Shown piece after piece: positions 19,638-29,555 of a stretch of DNA of 64,000 nt (positions are counted from its first letter, which is position 1; every line of letters begins with the position of its first letter). The stretch spans positions 744,001-808,000 of the forward strand of contig NZ_CP011025.1 of NCBI RefSeq assembly GCF_000238395.3. Reading direction: 5' to 3'. The notes under the pieces are model-generated. The model made no database searches, was not told the DNA's origin, and worked only from the letters and a program-made list of their open reading frames with translations. This stretch comes from Pseudoalteromonas arctica A 37-1-2 (GTDB lineage Bacteria; Pseudomonadota; Gammaproteobacteria; Enterobacterales; Alteromonadaceae). The translations under genes and the position numbers were made by a program.

Positions 19638-19825
19638 TGTGTTCCTAATCATGTCAATTATCTTAATTGGCGTAATTTGAACACGTTAACGAATACGAAT
19701 CAATGTTATTAAGTGTTTAATTATTCAGTTTAATAGAACTAAAAGCACCTACTTATGCAACTTTGTTAACTAAATTGTTTCTTTTGTATTAGTTTGTAAT
19801 TGCTTTACTCGTTATAAAGTTTTGA

Positions 19826-20677
19826 TTAGCTATAACCTAAACGTAGCGCTATAAACTCCGCGAGTTTGTCTACTGCATGGTCAGATTCACCCGAACTTTT
19901 AATTAAACTAATACCAATATTACCAAGCGTGGGTAAATGTTTGGTTTGAACTTGATAGTTAAGCTCACTCGGTACTGTGCTTTTAGCAAGTACGGTAATA
20001 CCTAAGCCTTCTTTTAATGCAGCAATAAGGCCGGTTAAATCGGCGTTGCTATATACAATTCGGTATTTTATGCCCGCACTTTTTAATGCATCAATTGCAC
20101 GGCGACGATAAATACACCCCTCTGGTGCGGTAACTAGCGTAACCACGTCGTTTTGCGCAAGTGACAGGTCGCCCACCCACACCAGCTCGTCTTGCATAAA
20201 AATAGGAAACTTATCAGAGTTGAGTCGCTCATTTAGCGCAAGTACTAAATCGAACTGATCTTGGCGAGAAGCCGAAAGTAAATGTTTACTTAAACGCGAC
20301 TTAACTTCTAACGACACCTCAGGGTAGAGCGCCACAAAGTCACCAATAATAGAAGGTAAAATACGCGCTGCAAATTCGCTCGGAATACCCAAGCGCACTT
20401 TACCTGCAATGTTTTCTGATGTGAACTGCTGCAAAATAGCATCGTTGTGTTGCATCATTTGTTTTGCCATAGGCAATAATAGCTCGCCGTACTGGTTTAA
20501 TACTTGGCGCTGTCCTTGTTTTTTAAATAGTTTATATCCGAGCACGTCTTCTAAGCGCTTTATTTGCAAACTTACAGCAGGTTGCGACAGGCCAAGTAAA
20601 TCGCCTGCTTTAGCAAAGCCACCTATTTCAACTACCATTACAAAAGTACGTAAACCGTCTGTTGATATGTTTTTCAT
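19826..20677 (-). CDS. LysR-family transcriptional regulator
   Basis: A 283-residue regulator with an N-terminal winged HTH (about 4-62, TFVMVVEIGGFAKAGDLLG then SQPAVSLQIKRLE) and a periplasmic-binding-protein-like effector domain (about 88-280). It is divergent from the GcvT-like gene and the gcv genes, with 126 bp between start codons, and colinear with the downstream TonB-dependent receptor. In E. coli the LysR protein GcvA controls gcvTHP, so a role in glycine cleavage is plausible. Control of the receptor gene is the alternative. Confidence 0.88.
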   Translation of the reverse strand: MKNISTDGLRTFVMVVEIGGFAKAGDLLGLSQPAVSLQIKRLEDVLGYKLFKKQGQRQVLNQYGELLLPMAKQMMQHNDAILQQFTSENIAGKVRLGIPSEFAARILPSIIGDFVALYPEVSLEVKSRLSKHLLSASRQDQFDLVLALNERLNSDKFPIFMQDELVWVGDLSLAQNDVVTLVTAPEGCIYRRRAIDALKSAGIKYRIVYSNADLTGLIAALKEGLGITVLAKSTVPSELNYQVQTKHLPTLGNIGISLIKSSGESDHAVDKLAEFIALRLGYS

Positions 20678-20744
20678 ATTTAAAATTACAATTTATATAG
20701 CTATATATATAAGTATTATTTATCAATTGATAAAAAATTACAAT

Positions 20745-20773
20745 TTGTTGTTGGTAGGCGTGGGCAATATACT
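20745..20773 (+). promoter_or_regulatory. Sigma-70 type promoter upstream of the GcvT-like gene
   Basis: TTGTTG at 20745-20750, an exact 17-base spacer, and TATACT at 20768-20773, 30 bases before the chosen ATG. The AT-rich stretch just upstream (TATATAGCTATATATATA near 20694-20711, ATCAATTGAT near 20722) lies between the divergent starts and could hold LysR sites. Confidence 0.6.
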
Positions 20774-20803
20774 TTTGTAATCGAAAATACACAGGTGTTT
20801 GTT

Positions 20804-21403
20804 ATGACTTTTAACCCAATAATGTTTGCCCGCCACAGCAACGCAAGTAGTGCGGTTACTAACGCTTTGCAAACTAACAACAATCACGTTGTAATGGATT
20901 TTAGCGGCACCGAGACCAGTGTATTTTTAAGCACTATTTTAGGCCTTGATTTAACTAAGCTTACCGCAAGCGGTTTAGGCTTAAAAGGCACGCTTGATGG
21001 CGACTATAATTCTGACTTCAGCTTTGCTGTTTATTACTTTAGCGAAACCGCCTTTAGATTCGTACTGCCACACAACGCAAGCCTTCAACTACAAGCACTT
21101 ATAAACGAGCAACAACTACGTTTTGATATTGATTATGTAGTACGCACCGACCTAGCAAGCTTTATTTTAAGTGGCGACAACGCGTTTGATACTCTAGTAA
21201 ATGCTTTTAAATTAACACCCGGTTTGCGCCTTTCTGACGCGCAACTATGCTACGGTGCGCAAAGTGGTGATGTATTTATTACCGCCATTGATAAAAACGA
21301 CGAACAACACTTTGTATTAGTCGCTAAACAACAAGAATTACAAAAATGGCAAAGCTACATGCAAGCGCAAGGTTTTGCACTTATGCATAGTGAAGCCGCA
21401 TAA
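20804..21403 (+). CDS. Truncated, divergent GcvT paralogue of unknown function
   Basis: A 199-residue protein from the ATG at 20804 (AGGTG eight bases upstream; a GTG at 20795 is in frame). It aligns along most of its length with the middle of the GcvT encoded next door: FLSTILGLDLTKLT matches [30 protein letters not shown] matches [16 protein letters not shown], and CYGAQSGDVFITA matches [15 protein letters not shown]. It lacks the N-terminal HGWEMP segment and the whole C-terminal barrel domain, so it cannot be a full aminomethyltransferase. An intervening terminator separates it from gcvT. It could be a regulatory or folate-binding relic (inference). Confidence 0.7.
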   Translation: MTFNPIMFARHSNASSAVTNALQTNNNHVVMDFSGTETSVFLSTILGLDLTKLTASGLGLKGTLDGDYNSDFSFAVYYFSETAFRFVLPHNASLQLQALINEQQLRFDIDYVVRTDLASFILSGDNAFDTLVNAFKLTPGLRLSDAQLCYGAQSGDVFITAIDKNDEQHFVLVAKQQELQKWQSYMQAQGFALMHSEAA

Positions 21404-21414
21404 CGAATACAAAC

Positions 21415-21447
21415 AACAGGTGAACGTAACAATGTTTACCTGTTTTT
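21415..21447 (+). terminator. Terminator or attenuator between the GcvT-like gene and gcvT
   Basis: AACAGGTGAAC (21415-21425) pairs with GTTTACCTGTT (21433-21443) with one G-U pair, followed by a T-run. It lies in the 117-bp gap before gcvT. Confidence 0.75.
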
Positions 21448-21520
21448 AATTGCGATTAAGCAATTAAAGTCTATTTAAGCCACGCCCTAAACAGGGTTAA
21501 TTTAAACGTGAAGGAATGTT

Positions 21521-22603
21521 ATGACTTCTAAAACTGTACTACATGCTAAGCACCTAGAAGCGGGCGCTAAAATGGTTGATTTTCATGGCTGGGAAATGCC
21601 AATCAACTACGGCTCACAAATAGAAGAACACAATAGCGTGCGTACCGACGCAGGTATGTTTGACGTATCACACATGACTATTGTTGATATTGAAGGGCCT
21701 CAAGCACAAGCATTTTTACGTAAGCTAGTAGCTAACGACGTTGCAAAATTAACCGTACCAGGTAAAGCGCTTTACACAGGCATGCTTAACGAGCAAGGCG
21801 GTGTAATAGACGACTTAATTATTTATTTCTTTAGCGAAACCTTTTACCGCCTAGTTGTTAACTCAGCAACGCGCGAAAAAGACCTAGCTCATTTAGCTAA
21901 CGTATCGAGCGACTTTGACGTAACGGTTACAGAGCGCCCTGAGTTTGCAATGATTGCAGTACAAGGCCCTAACGCTAAAGCAAAAACAGCCACTCTTTTA
22001 AATGCTGAGCAACAAGCAGCTGTTGAAGGTATGAAGCCGTTTTTTGGTGTTCAAGTAGGTGATTTATTTATTGCCACAACGGGTTATACTGGCGAAGACG
22101 GTTACGAAATAGTAGTACCGAACGACCAAGCAGCCGATTTATGGCAACAACTGCTAGACGCAGGTGTTAAGCCTGCTGGTTTAGGTGCACGCGACACGCT
22201 ACGTTTAGAAGCAGGTATGAACCTTTACGGCCTAGATATGGACGAAAGCGTATCACCACTTGCAGCTAACATGGCATGGACCATTGCATGGGAACCAGAA
22301 GATCGCGACTTTATTGGCCGTGACGTACTTGTTAAGCAACGCGCAGAAAAAAGCACTGACAAACTAGTTGGCTTAGTGTTTGAAGAAAAAGGCGTTTTGC
22401 GTAGCGGTTCTAAAGTAATTGTTGACGGTGGGATAGGGGTTATTACCTCAGGTACTTTTTCACCAACACTTGGTTTTAGTGTAGCCCTTGCACGTGTACC
22501 ACGTTCAACAGGCGATACAGCTCAAGTAGAAATGCGTAAAAAATTAGTAAACGTTAAAGTAGTAAAGCCTAGCTTTGTACGTAACGGTAAATCAATAATT
22601 TAA
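21521..22603 (+). CDS. gcvT: Glycine cleavage system T protein (aminomethyltransferase)
   Basis: A 360-residue GcvT of normal length. It has [17 protein letters not shown] at the N-terminus, the FDVSHMT folate-pocket segment, [11 protein letters not shown] (about 187-197) and the [17 protein letters not shown] block (about 226-242), then the C-terminal barrel domain. It takes the aminomethyl group from lipoyl-GcvH, releases ammonia and makes 5,10-methylene-THF. An AAGGA site precedes the ATG. gcvH follows after 73 bp and gcvP after a further 160 bp. Confidence 0.97.
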   Translation: MTSKTVLHAKHLEAGAKMVDFHGWEMPINYGSQIEEHNSVRTDAGMFDVSHMTIVDIEGPQAQAFLRKLVANDVAKLTVPGKALYTGMLNEQGGVIDDLIIYFFSETFYRLVVNSATREKDLAHLANVSSDFDVTVTERPEFAMIAVQGPNAKAKTATLLNAEQQAAVEGMKPFFGVQVGDLFIATTGYTGEDGYEIVVPNDQAADLWQQLLDAGVKPAGLGARDTLRLEAGMNLYGLDMDESVSPLAANMAWTIAWEPEDRDFIGRDVLVKQRAEKSTDKLVGLVFEEKGVLRSGSKVIVDGGIGVITSGTFSPTLGFSVALARVPRSTGDTAQVEMRKKLVNVKVVKPSFVRNGKSII

Positions 22604-22676
22604 ATAATTTGGTTATACCAATCACAATAATTATTGCGATTGGTATCCTCCCAATATAAACCAAAGGACAAATAAA

Positions 22677-23066
22677 ATGAGCAACATTCCTAGCGAGTTA
22701 AAATACGCACCTTCACACGAGTGGGTTCGCAATGAAGGCGACGGTACATTTACTGTTGGTATTTCTGAGCATGCACAAGAACTTCTTGGCGACATGGTAT
22801 TTGTTGAATTACCAGAAGTTGGCGACGAAGTAGACGCTGGCGAAGACTGTGCAGTAGCAGAGTCGGTTAAAGCAGCATCAGACATTTACGCACCAATTAG
22901 TGGCGAAATTGTTGCTATTAACGAAGAACTTGAAGATTCACCTGAAACAGTAAACAACGACGCTTACGGCGACGGTTGGTTATTCCGTATTAAAGCATCT
23001 GACGAGTCTGAGCTAGACAACTTATTAGACGCTGAAGGTTACTCGCACACTATCGACGAAGAATAA
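22677..23066 (+). CDS. gcvH: Glycine cleavage system H protein
   Basis: The 129-residue lipoyl carrier. The lipoylation lysine is Lys65 in [11 protein letters not shown], with the usual SHEWV near residues 13-17 and the GDGWLFRIK segment near 100. It shuttles the aminomethyl group from GcvP to GcvT and reducing equivalents to the L protein. An AAAGGA site precedes the ATG. A terminator follows before gcvP, so gcvP may be expressed partly on its own. Confidence 0.97.
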   Translation: MSNIPSELKYAPSHEWVRNEGDGTFTVGISEHAQELLGDMVFVELPEVGDEVDAGEDCAVAESVKAASDIYAPISGEIVAINEELEDSPETVNNDAYGDGWLFRIKASDESELDNLLDAEGYSHTIDEE

Positions 23067-23085
23067 TCATTTTTTGAAGATAACT

Positions 23086-23120
23086 AAAAGCCCCGTTTAA
23101 TGTATAAAAATGGGGCTTTT
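23086..23120 (+). terminator. Terminator between gcvH and gcvP
   Basis: AAAAGCCCC (23086-23094) pairs with GGGGCTTTT (23112-23120) around a 17-base AT-rich loop. It should reduce read-through into gcvP. Confidence 0.75.
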
Positions 23121-23227
23121 ATGATTTTACAGCTCACCACCCCATACTGAGTGAACTGTTAAATCGTCAAATATTTTAATTAATGCTAGTTACCCATTAG
23201 CATTTAGGATCATAGGAATCTGGATTC

Positions 23228-26119
23228 ATGTCAAACGCCAAATCTCTTGAAGAACTAGAGCAAAAGCAAGATTTTATTCGCCGCCATATTGGGCCAAGCC
23301 CAGCACAAGTAAGCGATATGCTAAGTGCTTTAGAAGTATCGAGTGTGCAAGAGCTCATTGACCAAACTGTACCGGCTAGCATTCGTCTAGAACAGCCGCT
23401 AACAGTTGGCGAAAGCCGTACTGAAGTTGAAACACTAAGCTACCTAAAATCAGTAGCAAGCAAAAATAAAGTTTTCAAATCGTACATTGGCCAAGGCTAC
23501 CACCCAACTAACGTACCGCACGTAATTTTACGTAACGTACTAGAAAATCCAGGTTGGTATACAGCGTACACACCGTATCAGCCAGAGATTGCTCAAGGGC
23601 GTTTAGAATCATTATTAAACTTCCAAACTATGACCCTAGATTTAACCGGACTTGATTTAGCAAGCGCATCACTACTTGACGAATCAACAGCCGCTGCAGA
23701 GGCTATGGGCCTTGCAAAACGTGTATCAAAAGCTAAAAAAGCCAATGCCTTTTTTATTGCCGACGACGTACACACACAAACAATCGACGTAGTAACAACA
23801 CGTGCCGAGCAGTTTGGTTTTGAAATAATTGTAGGTAAAGCAGAAGATGCCGTTAACCACGACATTTTTGGCGCATTGTTCCAATATCCAACTACATCAG
23901 GCGAAGTGGTAGACATAACAGACCTAATTGCTGGCGTACAAAGCAAAAAGGCCATTGCCTGTGTTGCTGCCGACATAATGAGTTTATTACTGTTAAAAGC
24001 ACCGGGTAAACTAGGCGCAGACGTAGTACTTGGTTCGGCTCAACGTTTTGGCGTACCTATGGGTTACGGCGGCCCACACGCAGCATTTTTTGCAACACGG
24101 GACGCATACAAACGTTCATTACCAGGTCGTATTATTGGTGTATCTAAAGACCGTTTAGGTAACGACGCACTACGTATGGCAATGCAAACGCGCGAACAAC
24201 ACATTCGCCGCGACAAAGCCAACTCAAACATTTGTACAGCGCAAGTATTACTTGCCAACATGGCAGCGTTTTACGCGGTGTACCACGGCCCACAAGGCTT
24301 AAAAACTATCGCGCAGCGTATACATCGCTTTGCTGATATTTTAGCAACAGGCCTTAAAGCTAAAGGCATCGCACTTAAGCACAGTACTTGGTTTGATACG
24401 CTAACAGTAGTAAGCGACAGCAAAGACGACGTAACAGCACGTGCAATTGCAAAAGGCGTAAACTTTGCAACAAATCACGAAGGCGAGTACTCAATTTCGG
24501 TATCAGAGACAACAACACGCGCCGATATTACTGAGTTATTCGATATTATTTTAGGCGAAGGCCATGGCCTAAGTGTTGACGCTATTGCAGCCGACGTTGA
24601 AGCAAATGGCAGCGAGTCAATTCCTGCAAGTTTAGTACGTGATGACGAAGTACTAACGCATCCAAACTTTAACAGCTACCACAGCGAAACAGACATGCTT
24701 CGCTACATTAAGCGACTAGAAAGCAAAGACTTATCGCTTAATCACTCAATGATCTCGTTAGGCTCATGTACCATGAAACTAAACGCGACCGCCGAGATGA
24801 TCCCAATTACGTGGCCTGAGTTTGCAAACCTTCACCCATTCTGCCCGCTAGACCAAGCAGAAGGTTACCAAATAATGATTGGCGAGCTACACGACTGGCT
24901 AGTAAACATTACCGGTTACGATGCAGTATCACTACAGCCAAACTCTGGCGCACAAGGTGAATACGCAGGCTTAATCGCGATTCGTAAATACCACGAGTCA
25001 CGCGGCGATGCACACCGTAATGTATGTTTAATCCCAAGCTCTGCGCACGGTACTAACCCTGCATCAGCGCAAATGGCGAGCATGAAAATTGTGGTAGTTA
25101 ACTGCGACAAAAACGGTAACGTAGACATGGTTGACCTTAAAGCGAAAGCTGAGGAAGTGTCTGAAAACTTATCGTGTATTATGATCACATACCCGTCTAC
25201 GCACGGCGTATACGAAGAAACAATTCGCGAAATTTGTGACATTATTCATGAGCACGGCGGCCAAGTTTACATGGACGGCGCAAACATGAACGCGCAAGTT
25301 GGCGTAACAAGCCCAGGCTTTATTGGCTCAGACGTATCGCACTTAAACTTGCATAAAACATTTTGTATTCCACACGGTGGCGGTGGTCCAGGTGTTGGTC
25401 CAATTGGTGTTAAATCACACCTTGCGCCGTTTATGCCAAACCACAGCGTAATTAACGTACCAGGTACTAACATCGGTAACGGTGCAGTATCAGCAGCGCC
25501 TTACGGCTCAGCCGCTATTTTACCTATTTCATGGGCTTACATTACCATGATGGGTTCAGAGGGCTTAAAACAAGCTACTGAAATGGCTATCGTTAATGCT
25601 AACTACTTAACGCATGAGCTAAGCAAGCACTTCCCAATTTTATACCGTGGTCGTAACAACCGTGTTGCTCACGAATGTATTGTTGACTTACGCCCACTTA
25701 AAGAGCTATCAGGCATTACTGAAATGGACGTAGCTAAGCGCCTGCAAGACTATGGCTTCCATTCACCAACTATGTCGTTCCCAGTAGCTGGCACATTAAT
25801 GATTGAGCCAACTGAGTCTGAATCAAAAGGTGAGATTGACCGCTTTATCGAAGCAATGGTGTCAATTAAAGGCGAAATTGAAAAAGTAATCTCTGGCGAA
25901 TGGTCAATCGAAAACAATCCGCTAGTGTTTGCACCGCATACACAAGGCGACGTATTAGGTAACGAATGGGACCGCGCGTACGACCGTTTTTACGCTGCAT
26001 TCCCAGTACCTGCAGTAGCTAAAAACAAGTTTTGGCCAACCGTTACACGTATTGATGACGTATACGGCGACCGTAACTTAGTATGTTCATGCCCTGCGGT
26101 TGAGACTTATCGCGACTAA
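23228..26119 (+). CDS. gcvP: Glycine dehydrogenase (decarboxylating), P protein
   Basis: A 963-residue fused alpha-beta type GcvP. Both halves carry the P-protein fold. The PLP lysine lies in [17 protein letters not shown] (about residues 706-722), and the N-terminal segment has FIRRHIGPS. It decarboxylates glycine and loads the aminomethyl group on lipoyl-GcvH. The L protein (lpd) is not in the window, as usual, because it is shared with the 2-oxoacid dehydrogenases. The gene follows gcvH after a terminator and is closed by a strong one of its own. Confidence 0.98.
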   Translation: MSNAKSLEELEQKQDFIRRHIGPSPAQVSDMLSALEVSSVQELIDQTVPASIRLEQPLTVGESRTEVETLSYLKSVASKNKVFKSYIGQGYHPTNVPHVILRNVLENPGWYTAYTPYQPEIAQGRLESLLNFQTMTLDLTGLDLASASLLDESTAAAEAMGLAKRVSKAKKANAFFIADDVHTQTIDVVTTRAEQFGFEIIVGKAEDAVNHDIFGALFQYPTTSGEVVDITDLIAGVQSKKAIACVAADIMSLLLLKAPGKLGADVVLGSAQRFGVPMGYGGPHAAFFATRDAYKRSLPGRIIGVSKDRLGNDALRMAMQTREQHIRRDKANSNICTAQVLLANMAAFYAVYHGPQGLKTIAQRIHRFADILATGLKAKGIALKHSTWFDTLTVVSDSKDDVTARAIAKGVNFATNHEGEYSISVSETTTRADITELFDIILGEGHGLSVDAIAADVEANGSESIPASLVRDDEVLTHPNFNSYHSETDMLRYIKRLESKDLSLNHSMISLGSCTMKLNATAEMIPITWPEFANLHPFCPLDQAEGYQIMIGELHDWLVNITGYDAVSLQPNSGAQGEYAGLIAIRKYHESRGDAHRNVCLIPSSAHGTNPASAQMASMKIVVVNCDKNGNVDMVDLKAKAEEVSENLSCIMITYPSTHGVYEETIREICDIIHEHGGQVYMDGANMNAQVGVTSPGFIGSDVSHLNLHKTFCIPHGGGGPGVGPIGVKSHLAPFMPNHSVINVPGTNIGNGAVSAAPYGSAAILPISWAYITMMGSEGLKQATEMAIVNANYLTHELSKHFPILYRGRNNRVAHECIVDLRPLKELSGITEMDVAKRLQDYGFHSPTMSFPVAGTLMIEPTESESKGEIDRFIEAMVSIKGEIEKVISGEWSIENNPLVFAPHTQGDVLGNEWDRAYDRFYAAFPVPAVAKNKFWPTVTRIDDVYGDRNLVCSCPAVETYRD

Positions 26120-26190
26120 GAGCAGAGACTAATTTTTGAACTTTAATGGGTAGTAAGTTCCATTATAGTTTGGGAATTTATCAAAATTAT

Positions 26191-26224
26191 AAAAGCCGTT
26201 GCAGCAATGCAACGGCTTTTTTTT
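26191..26224 (+). terminator. Terminator after gcvP
   Basis: AAAAGCCGTTGC (26191-26202) pairs with GCAACGGCTTTT (26209-26220), with the T-run continuing to 26224. Confidence 0.9.
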
Positions 26225-26253
26225 GTGTGGTGATTCGCCATAAATAATATGGC

Positions 26254-26366
26254 GTAGGTTGGGAAGAGTGCAACGAAACCCAACAAATCACAAATATACT
26301 TACTCGCTCAAAAGCCAAGAGTATGTGTTATTTATTGTAGGCGTTTAGCTTGCTGACGCGCGGGCG
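26254..26366. repeat. 113-bp direct repeat, left copy
   Basis: Matches 26735-26847 at a constant offset of 481 bases with six mismatches, five of them in the first 18 bases. It contains a GTTGGG/CCCAAC inverted pair and TACTC..GAGTA arms. After it come GCGATCGTAGCC and a GTAGCC/GGCTAC hairpin (26401-26416) in the leader of the antitoxin-like gene. Together with the gcvP terminator this accounts for the gene-free stretch 26120-26453. Confidence 0.9.
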
Positions 26367-26453
26367 GCAGCCTTAAAGTTATAAATAACATTGTGCGATC
26401 GTAGCCTTTAGGCTACATTTGTTCAGCAAGTTGAATAAATAGGAGTAATTACT

Positions 26454-26738
26454 ATGGCGCTACAAACATCAGATTTTAACCCGTTTGACTATATGGAAAC
26501 ACAGCAAGAAATTAATACATTTTTAGAAGAGTGTTTAGCTGATGATGACCCAAATACCTTTATTGACGCACTCGGTTTATTAGTTAAAAAACATGGTGTG
26601 AGTGATATTGCGAAAGCAACGGGGTTAAACCGTGAAAGCTTATATAAAGCAGTTAACGGTAAAACCAAGCCACGTTGGGAAACTATTTTTAAAGTGATGA
26701 AAGCACTTAACTTTCGCCTTACAACACAAGTAGCGTAA
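26454..26738 (+). CDS. Orphan addiction-module antidote protein (HTH)
   Basis: A 94-residue protein matching the 'addiction module antidote' HTH family: DFNPFDYMETQQEIN at the start, ECLADDDPNTFIDALGLLVKKHG, then the helix-turn-helix VSDIAKATGLNRESLYKAVNG (about 49-70) and WETIFKVMKALNFRL. In the family, the partner is a small RelE/ParE-like toxin gene, usually just upstream. No toxin frame is seen on either side here. It may be a solitary repressor or anti-addiction gene (inference). Its stop codon lies inside the right copy of the flanking 113-bp direct repeat. Confidence 0.82.
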   Translation: MALQTSDFNPFDYMETQQEINTFLEECLADDDPNTFIDALGLLVKKHGVSDIAKATGLNRESLYKAVNGKTKPRWETIFKVMKALNFRLTTQVA

Positions 26739-26847
26739 GTTAGGCAAAGTGAAACGAAACCCAACAAATCACAAATATACATACTCGCTCAAAAGCCAAG
26801 AGTATGTGTTATTTATTGTAGGCGTTTAGCTTGCTGACGCGCGGGCG
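26735..26847. repeat. 113-bp direct repeat, right copy
   Basis: The second copy of the unit at 26254-26366. The sequence from the ACGAAACCC block to GCGGGCG has one mismatch. The TAA stop of the antitoxin-like gene lies in its first bases, so gene plus one repeat forms a 481-bp module. Confidence 0.9.
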
Positions 26848-27001
26848 ATAGCCCGAATAAGTATTTGAATAGGTGTTTAAGGTTATCATCACCGATAATG
26901 TGAATACGTTTCGTACTTTTAAATATTAGAAACCTTATTCAAGGTTTTGTCGCGCTGGCGACGGCAGCCAAAGAGGGGCTATAGATTTTCAAACTTAACG
27001 C

Positions 27002-27230
27002 TGCTGCAAGTAATTCATCCATGAAGCTGGGTTACTGTCGGCATCCATGCCTTCACTTCCTCATACTGCGAAGCTGCGCTTCGGTTATTCGTCACCTCTC
27101 AGCGCACCCGAGCATCACGCTTAATCCTTCAATGCAAAATTGATGTGAACGTAACCGCCATGAAAGCACATCCATGTGCAAGCATGGCTTTCATTTCATC
27201 CATGAAATGCATTACTCATCAATTGCTTAT
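27002..27230. repeat. Cluster of nested palindromes with a CATCCATG core
   Basis: CATCCATG occurs at 27016, 27042, 27169 and 27197, each time flanked by different complementary bases (TT..AA, GG..CC, GCA..TGC, TTT..AAA). The last two sit inside larger arms: ATGAAAGC (27160-27167) with GCTTTCAT (27187-27194), and TTGATG (27140) with CATCAA (27217). A CGAAGC/GCTTCG hairpin lies at 27069-27083. This non-coding block occupies most of the 689 bp between the antitoxin-like gene and gajA. The rest shows no gene. Confidence 0.75.
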
Positions 27231-27427
27231 TTTCAGGGCGTGATGACGGGGGAGGGTGTTAAACGTGAGATTAGTGTTTGGTCTTAGGGGAAAACAAAGG
27301 TTAGTACCTTGGCTTTCAACAAAAGACTGTTTACTTGTTTAATCTGAATGGTTAATTTAGATGTATCTAGAAAATATAATTCATAAAATAATAACTATTT
27401 AGTGATTTTCTATAAAAAGGACTTTGT

Positions 27428-29551
27428 GTGTATATATCAAAAATCAATATTAATAATTTCAGAAACTTTTCGAATTCAACATTTGAATTTACAGAAGGTA
27501 CGAATGTTATTATTGGGCATAATAATGCAGGGAAAACTAATTTAATTAAGGCTATACAATTAGTCCTTGATTCAAGGAAATCAAAATCTAAATTAACAGT
27601 TGATGACTTCTGTAAACAATATTCCGACTTTTCTACTCCACCAGAAATAACTATTTCAATAACGTTAAGCGAACAAACTGATGAGCCGGCCGATGATAAA
27701 GTCGTAGTTTACGATTGGATCACCGGTTTCAATCCTAAGTATGAAGCACAATTGACCTTTTCATTTTTTCTTCCGCAGGGAGATGATTACGATGATTATT
27801 GTAACCAGATTGAACATTTCAAAATAGGTGGCAATTATGAGTCAGAAAAAGTATGGCGATTTATAAAAAAATATTTCTTTTCCAAATATGTAGCCAGAGT
27901 TTATGGGGGCGATATTGATAAAAAAGAGAGTGCTGATTATGAAATGCTTCAAAAGTTCGATTTTCAATTTTTAGACGCTATTAGAGATGCTGAAAAACAA
28001 ATGTTTTTTGGAAATAATACAATTCTAAAAGAAGTTCTCAATTACTTTCTTGATTTTGATATTACTGACGGGAAAAAGTTAAAAGATTTACCTACGCAAA
28101 TTAAAGACAAACTTCGAGATAAAGAGAATAATTTTGAAGACGATTCAAATAAGTTATTTAATCAGTTGAAAACTCGAATTTCAAAAAATGAAATATTAAA
28201 ATATGCAAAAGAAACAGGGGCAAGTAAAGGTGGAATACCTGATCTTGATGCTCATCTAAATGAGGATGATTTATTATTCGCTTTACGGTTAATTATTGAA
28301 ATTGATGGAATGAAAATTCCCATTAGTAATAATGGTCTTGGTTACAATAACTTACTGTATACAGCTTTAGTTTTAGCGAAAATGCAAATAGAAAGTCAAA
28401 GTAGCTATTATGGAGAAAATGCAAAAGTATTTCCTATACTGGCTATTGAAGAACCAGAAGCACATCTCCATCCATCAATGCAATTTAAGTTTCTAAAGTT
28501 TTTGAGTCAAAATATTAATTCGAAAGGTAAGGTTAGACAATTATTTGTCACGACACATTCGACACATATTACTTCTGCTGCTGAGTTAGACGATGTGATT
28601 TGCTTATATAAAGGTATTAATGGAAATACCAAAGTTGGCTATCCGGGTAAAGCTTTTGGCAAAGATGAAGATTCTAAAAATTATGTAAAAAGGTTTTTAA
28701 ATGCAACGAAATCTAACATGCTTTTTGCTGATAAGGTTATTCTGGTGGAAGGGTTAGCAGAGCAGTTATTATTGCCATGTTTAGCTGCATATGAATGTTA
28801 CGACGCTAAAAATAAGATTACCAACGAAGATGAGTTAATTAATCAACATGTTTGTACTGTGTCTGTTGATAGTCGTACTTTTAGCCATTTTTTACGTCTG
28901 TTCAGTTATGATGAAACCAATAAAAATGCTATTGAAAAGCTAGTGGTTTGTATTACTGATGCAGATCCTGAGTCGAAAGGAAATGATGGGAAATGGAGAG
29001 GGTGTTTTCCATTTGAATTAAAAGATAGTGATAAATTTAATGCATTAGCTAGTCATGTAAAAAGTTTGAAAAATGATTTTGAAAAACCTTATCGGAATAT
29101 ATCAATATTTCATCCAGAAGAAAAAAAAGGTAAGACCTTAGAGCATGAATTTATTCGTTATAACCCTGGAAGCGAATTAGTCATCACTAAATCTTTTCCT
29201 TCACAGAACAGCCCACATACAATTGAACATTTTAAAGCTTTGCAAAAAGTATTTAATGATAACAATGAAGATTTTTTAGGAATAATTTCTGCTTATGAAA
29301 AGACACTAACAACCGATAAGCAAAAAGAAAAATTTGAAAAGTTGAAAACTAGCATTAATGTATGTACGTTTTCGAATAAAGATAAGTCTATCGCTGTGCT
29401 TTCTGCTATTTATTACAACATTGTAAAGTCCCTAAAAGGGGAGCATGCACTTTATTTGGAAGAGTGCCTTCGTAAAGACTTAGATGAAAGCGTGCCCGAA
29501 TTTATTATTCCCACTTATGTTAAAGATGCACTCAAAAAAATATTAGGTTAA
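27428..29551 (+). CDS. gajA: Gabija GajA-like OLD-family ATPase/nuclease
   Basis: A 707-residue protein with an N-terminal ABC-type ATPase: Walker A GHNNAGKT (30-37) and Walker B-like LAIEEPEAHLHPS (about 338-350). A C-terminal TOPRIM nuclease domain has Glu in VILVEG (about 438-443) and the acidic pair in CITDADPES (about 507-515). OLD-type nuclease followed at once by a UvrD-like helicase is the defining Gabija pair, where GajA nicks DNA when nucleotide pools fall during phage infection. The start is GTG with AAAAAGGA seven bases before it. The gene is AT-rich compared with its neighbours. It is longer than the Bacillus type protein (about 580 residues). Confidence 0.85.
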   Translation: MYISKININNFRNFSNSTFEFTEGTNVIIGHNNAGKTNLIKAIQLVLDSRKSKSKLTVDDFCKQYSDFSTPPEITISITLSEQTDEPADDKVVVYDWITGFNPKYEAQLTFSFFLPQGDDYDDYCNQIEHFKIGGNYESEKVWRFIKKYFFSKYVARVYGGDIDKKESADYEMLQKFDFQFLDAIRDAEKQMFFGNNTILKEVLNYFLDFDITDGKKLKDLPTQIKDKLRDKENNFEDDSNKLFNQLKTRISKNEILKYAKETGASKGGIPDLDAHLNEDDLLFALRLIIEIDGMKIPISNNGLGYNNLLYTALVLAKMQIESQSSYYGENAKVFPILAIEEPEAHLHPSMQFKFLKFLSQNINSKGKVRQLFVTTHSTHITSAAELDDVICLYKGINGNTKVGYPGKAFGKDEDSKNYVKRFLNATKSNMLFADKVILVEGLAEQLLLPCLAAYECYDAKNKITNEDELINQHVCTVSVDSRTFSHFLRLFSYDETNKNAIEKLVVCITDADPESKGNDGKWRGCFPFELKDSDKFNALASHVKSLKNDFEKPYRNISIFHPEEKKGKTLEHEFIRYNPGSELVITKSFPSQNSPHTIEHFKALQKVFNDNNEDFLGIISAYEKTLTTDKQKEKFEKLKTSINVCTFSNKDKSIAVLSAIYYNIVKSLKGEHALYLEECLRKDLDESVPEFIIPTYVKDALKKILG

Positions 29552-29555
29552 AGGT

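Noticed and set aside
19638..19825. Fur box before the FecA-like receptor gene
   Set aside because: AT-rich with GAATACGAATCAATG but no convincing GATAATGATAATC-type 19-mer.
21404..21520. Glycine riboswitch upstream of gcvT
   Set aside because: Only a terminator hairpin is visible; the tandem aptamer motif of glycine riboswitches is not present in the leader.
26120..27427. A RelE/ParE-type toxin paired with the antitoxin-like gene
   Set aside because: No open frame of suitable length or sequence lies on either side; both flanks are repeats and palindromes.
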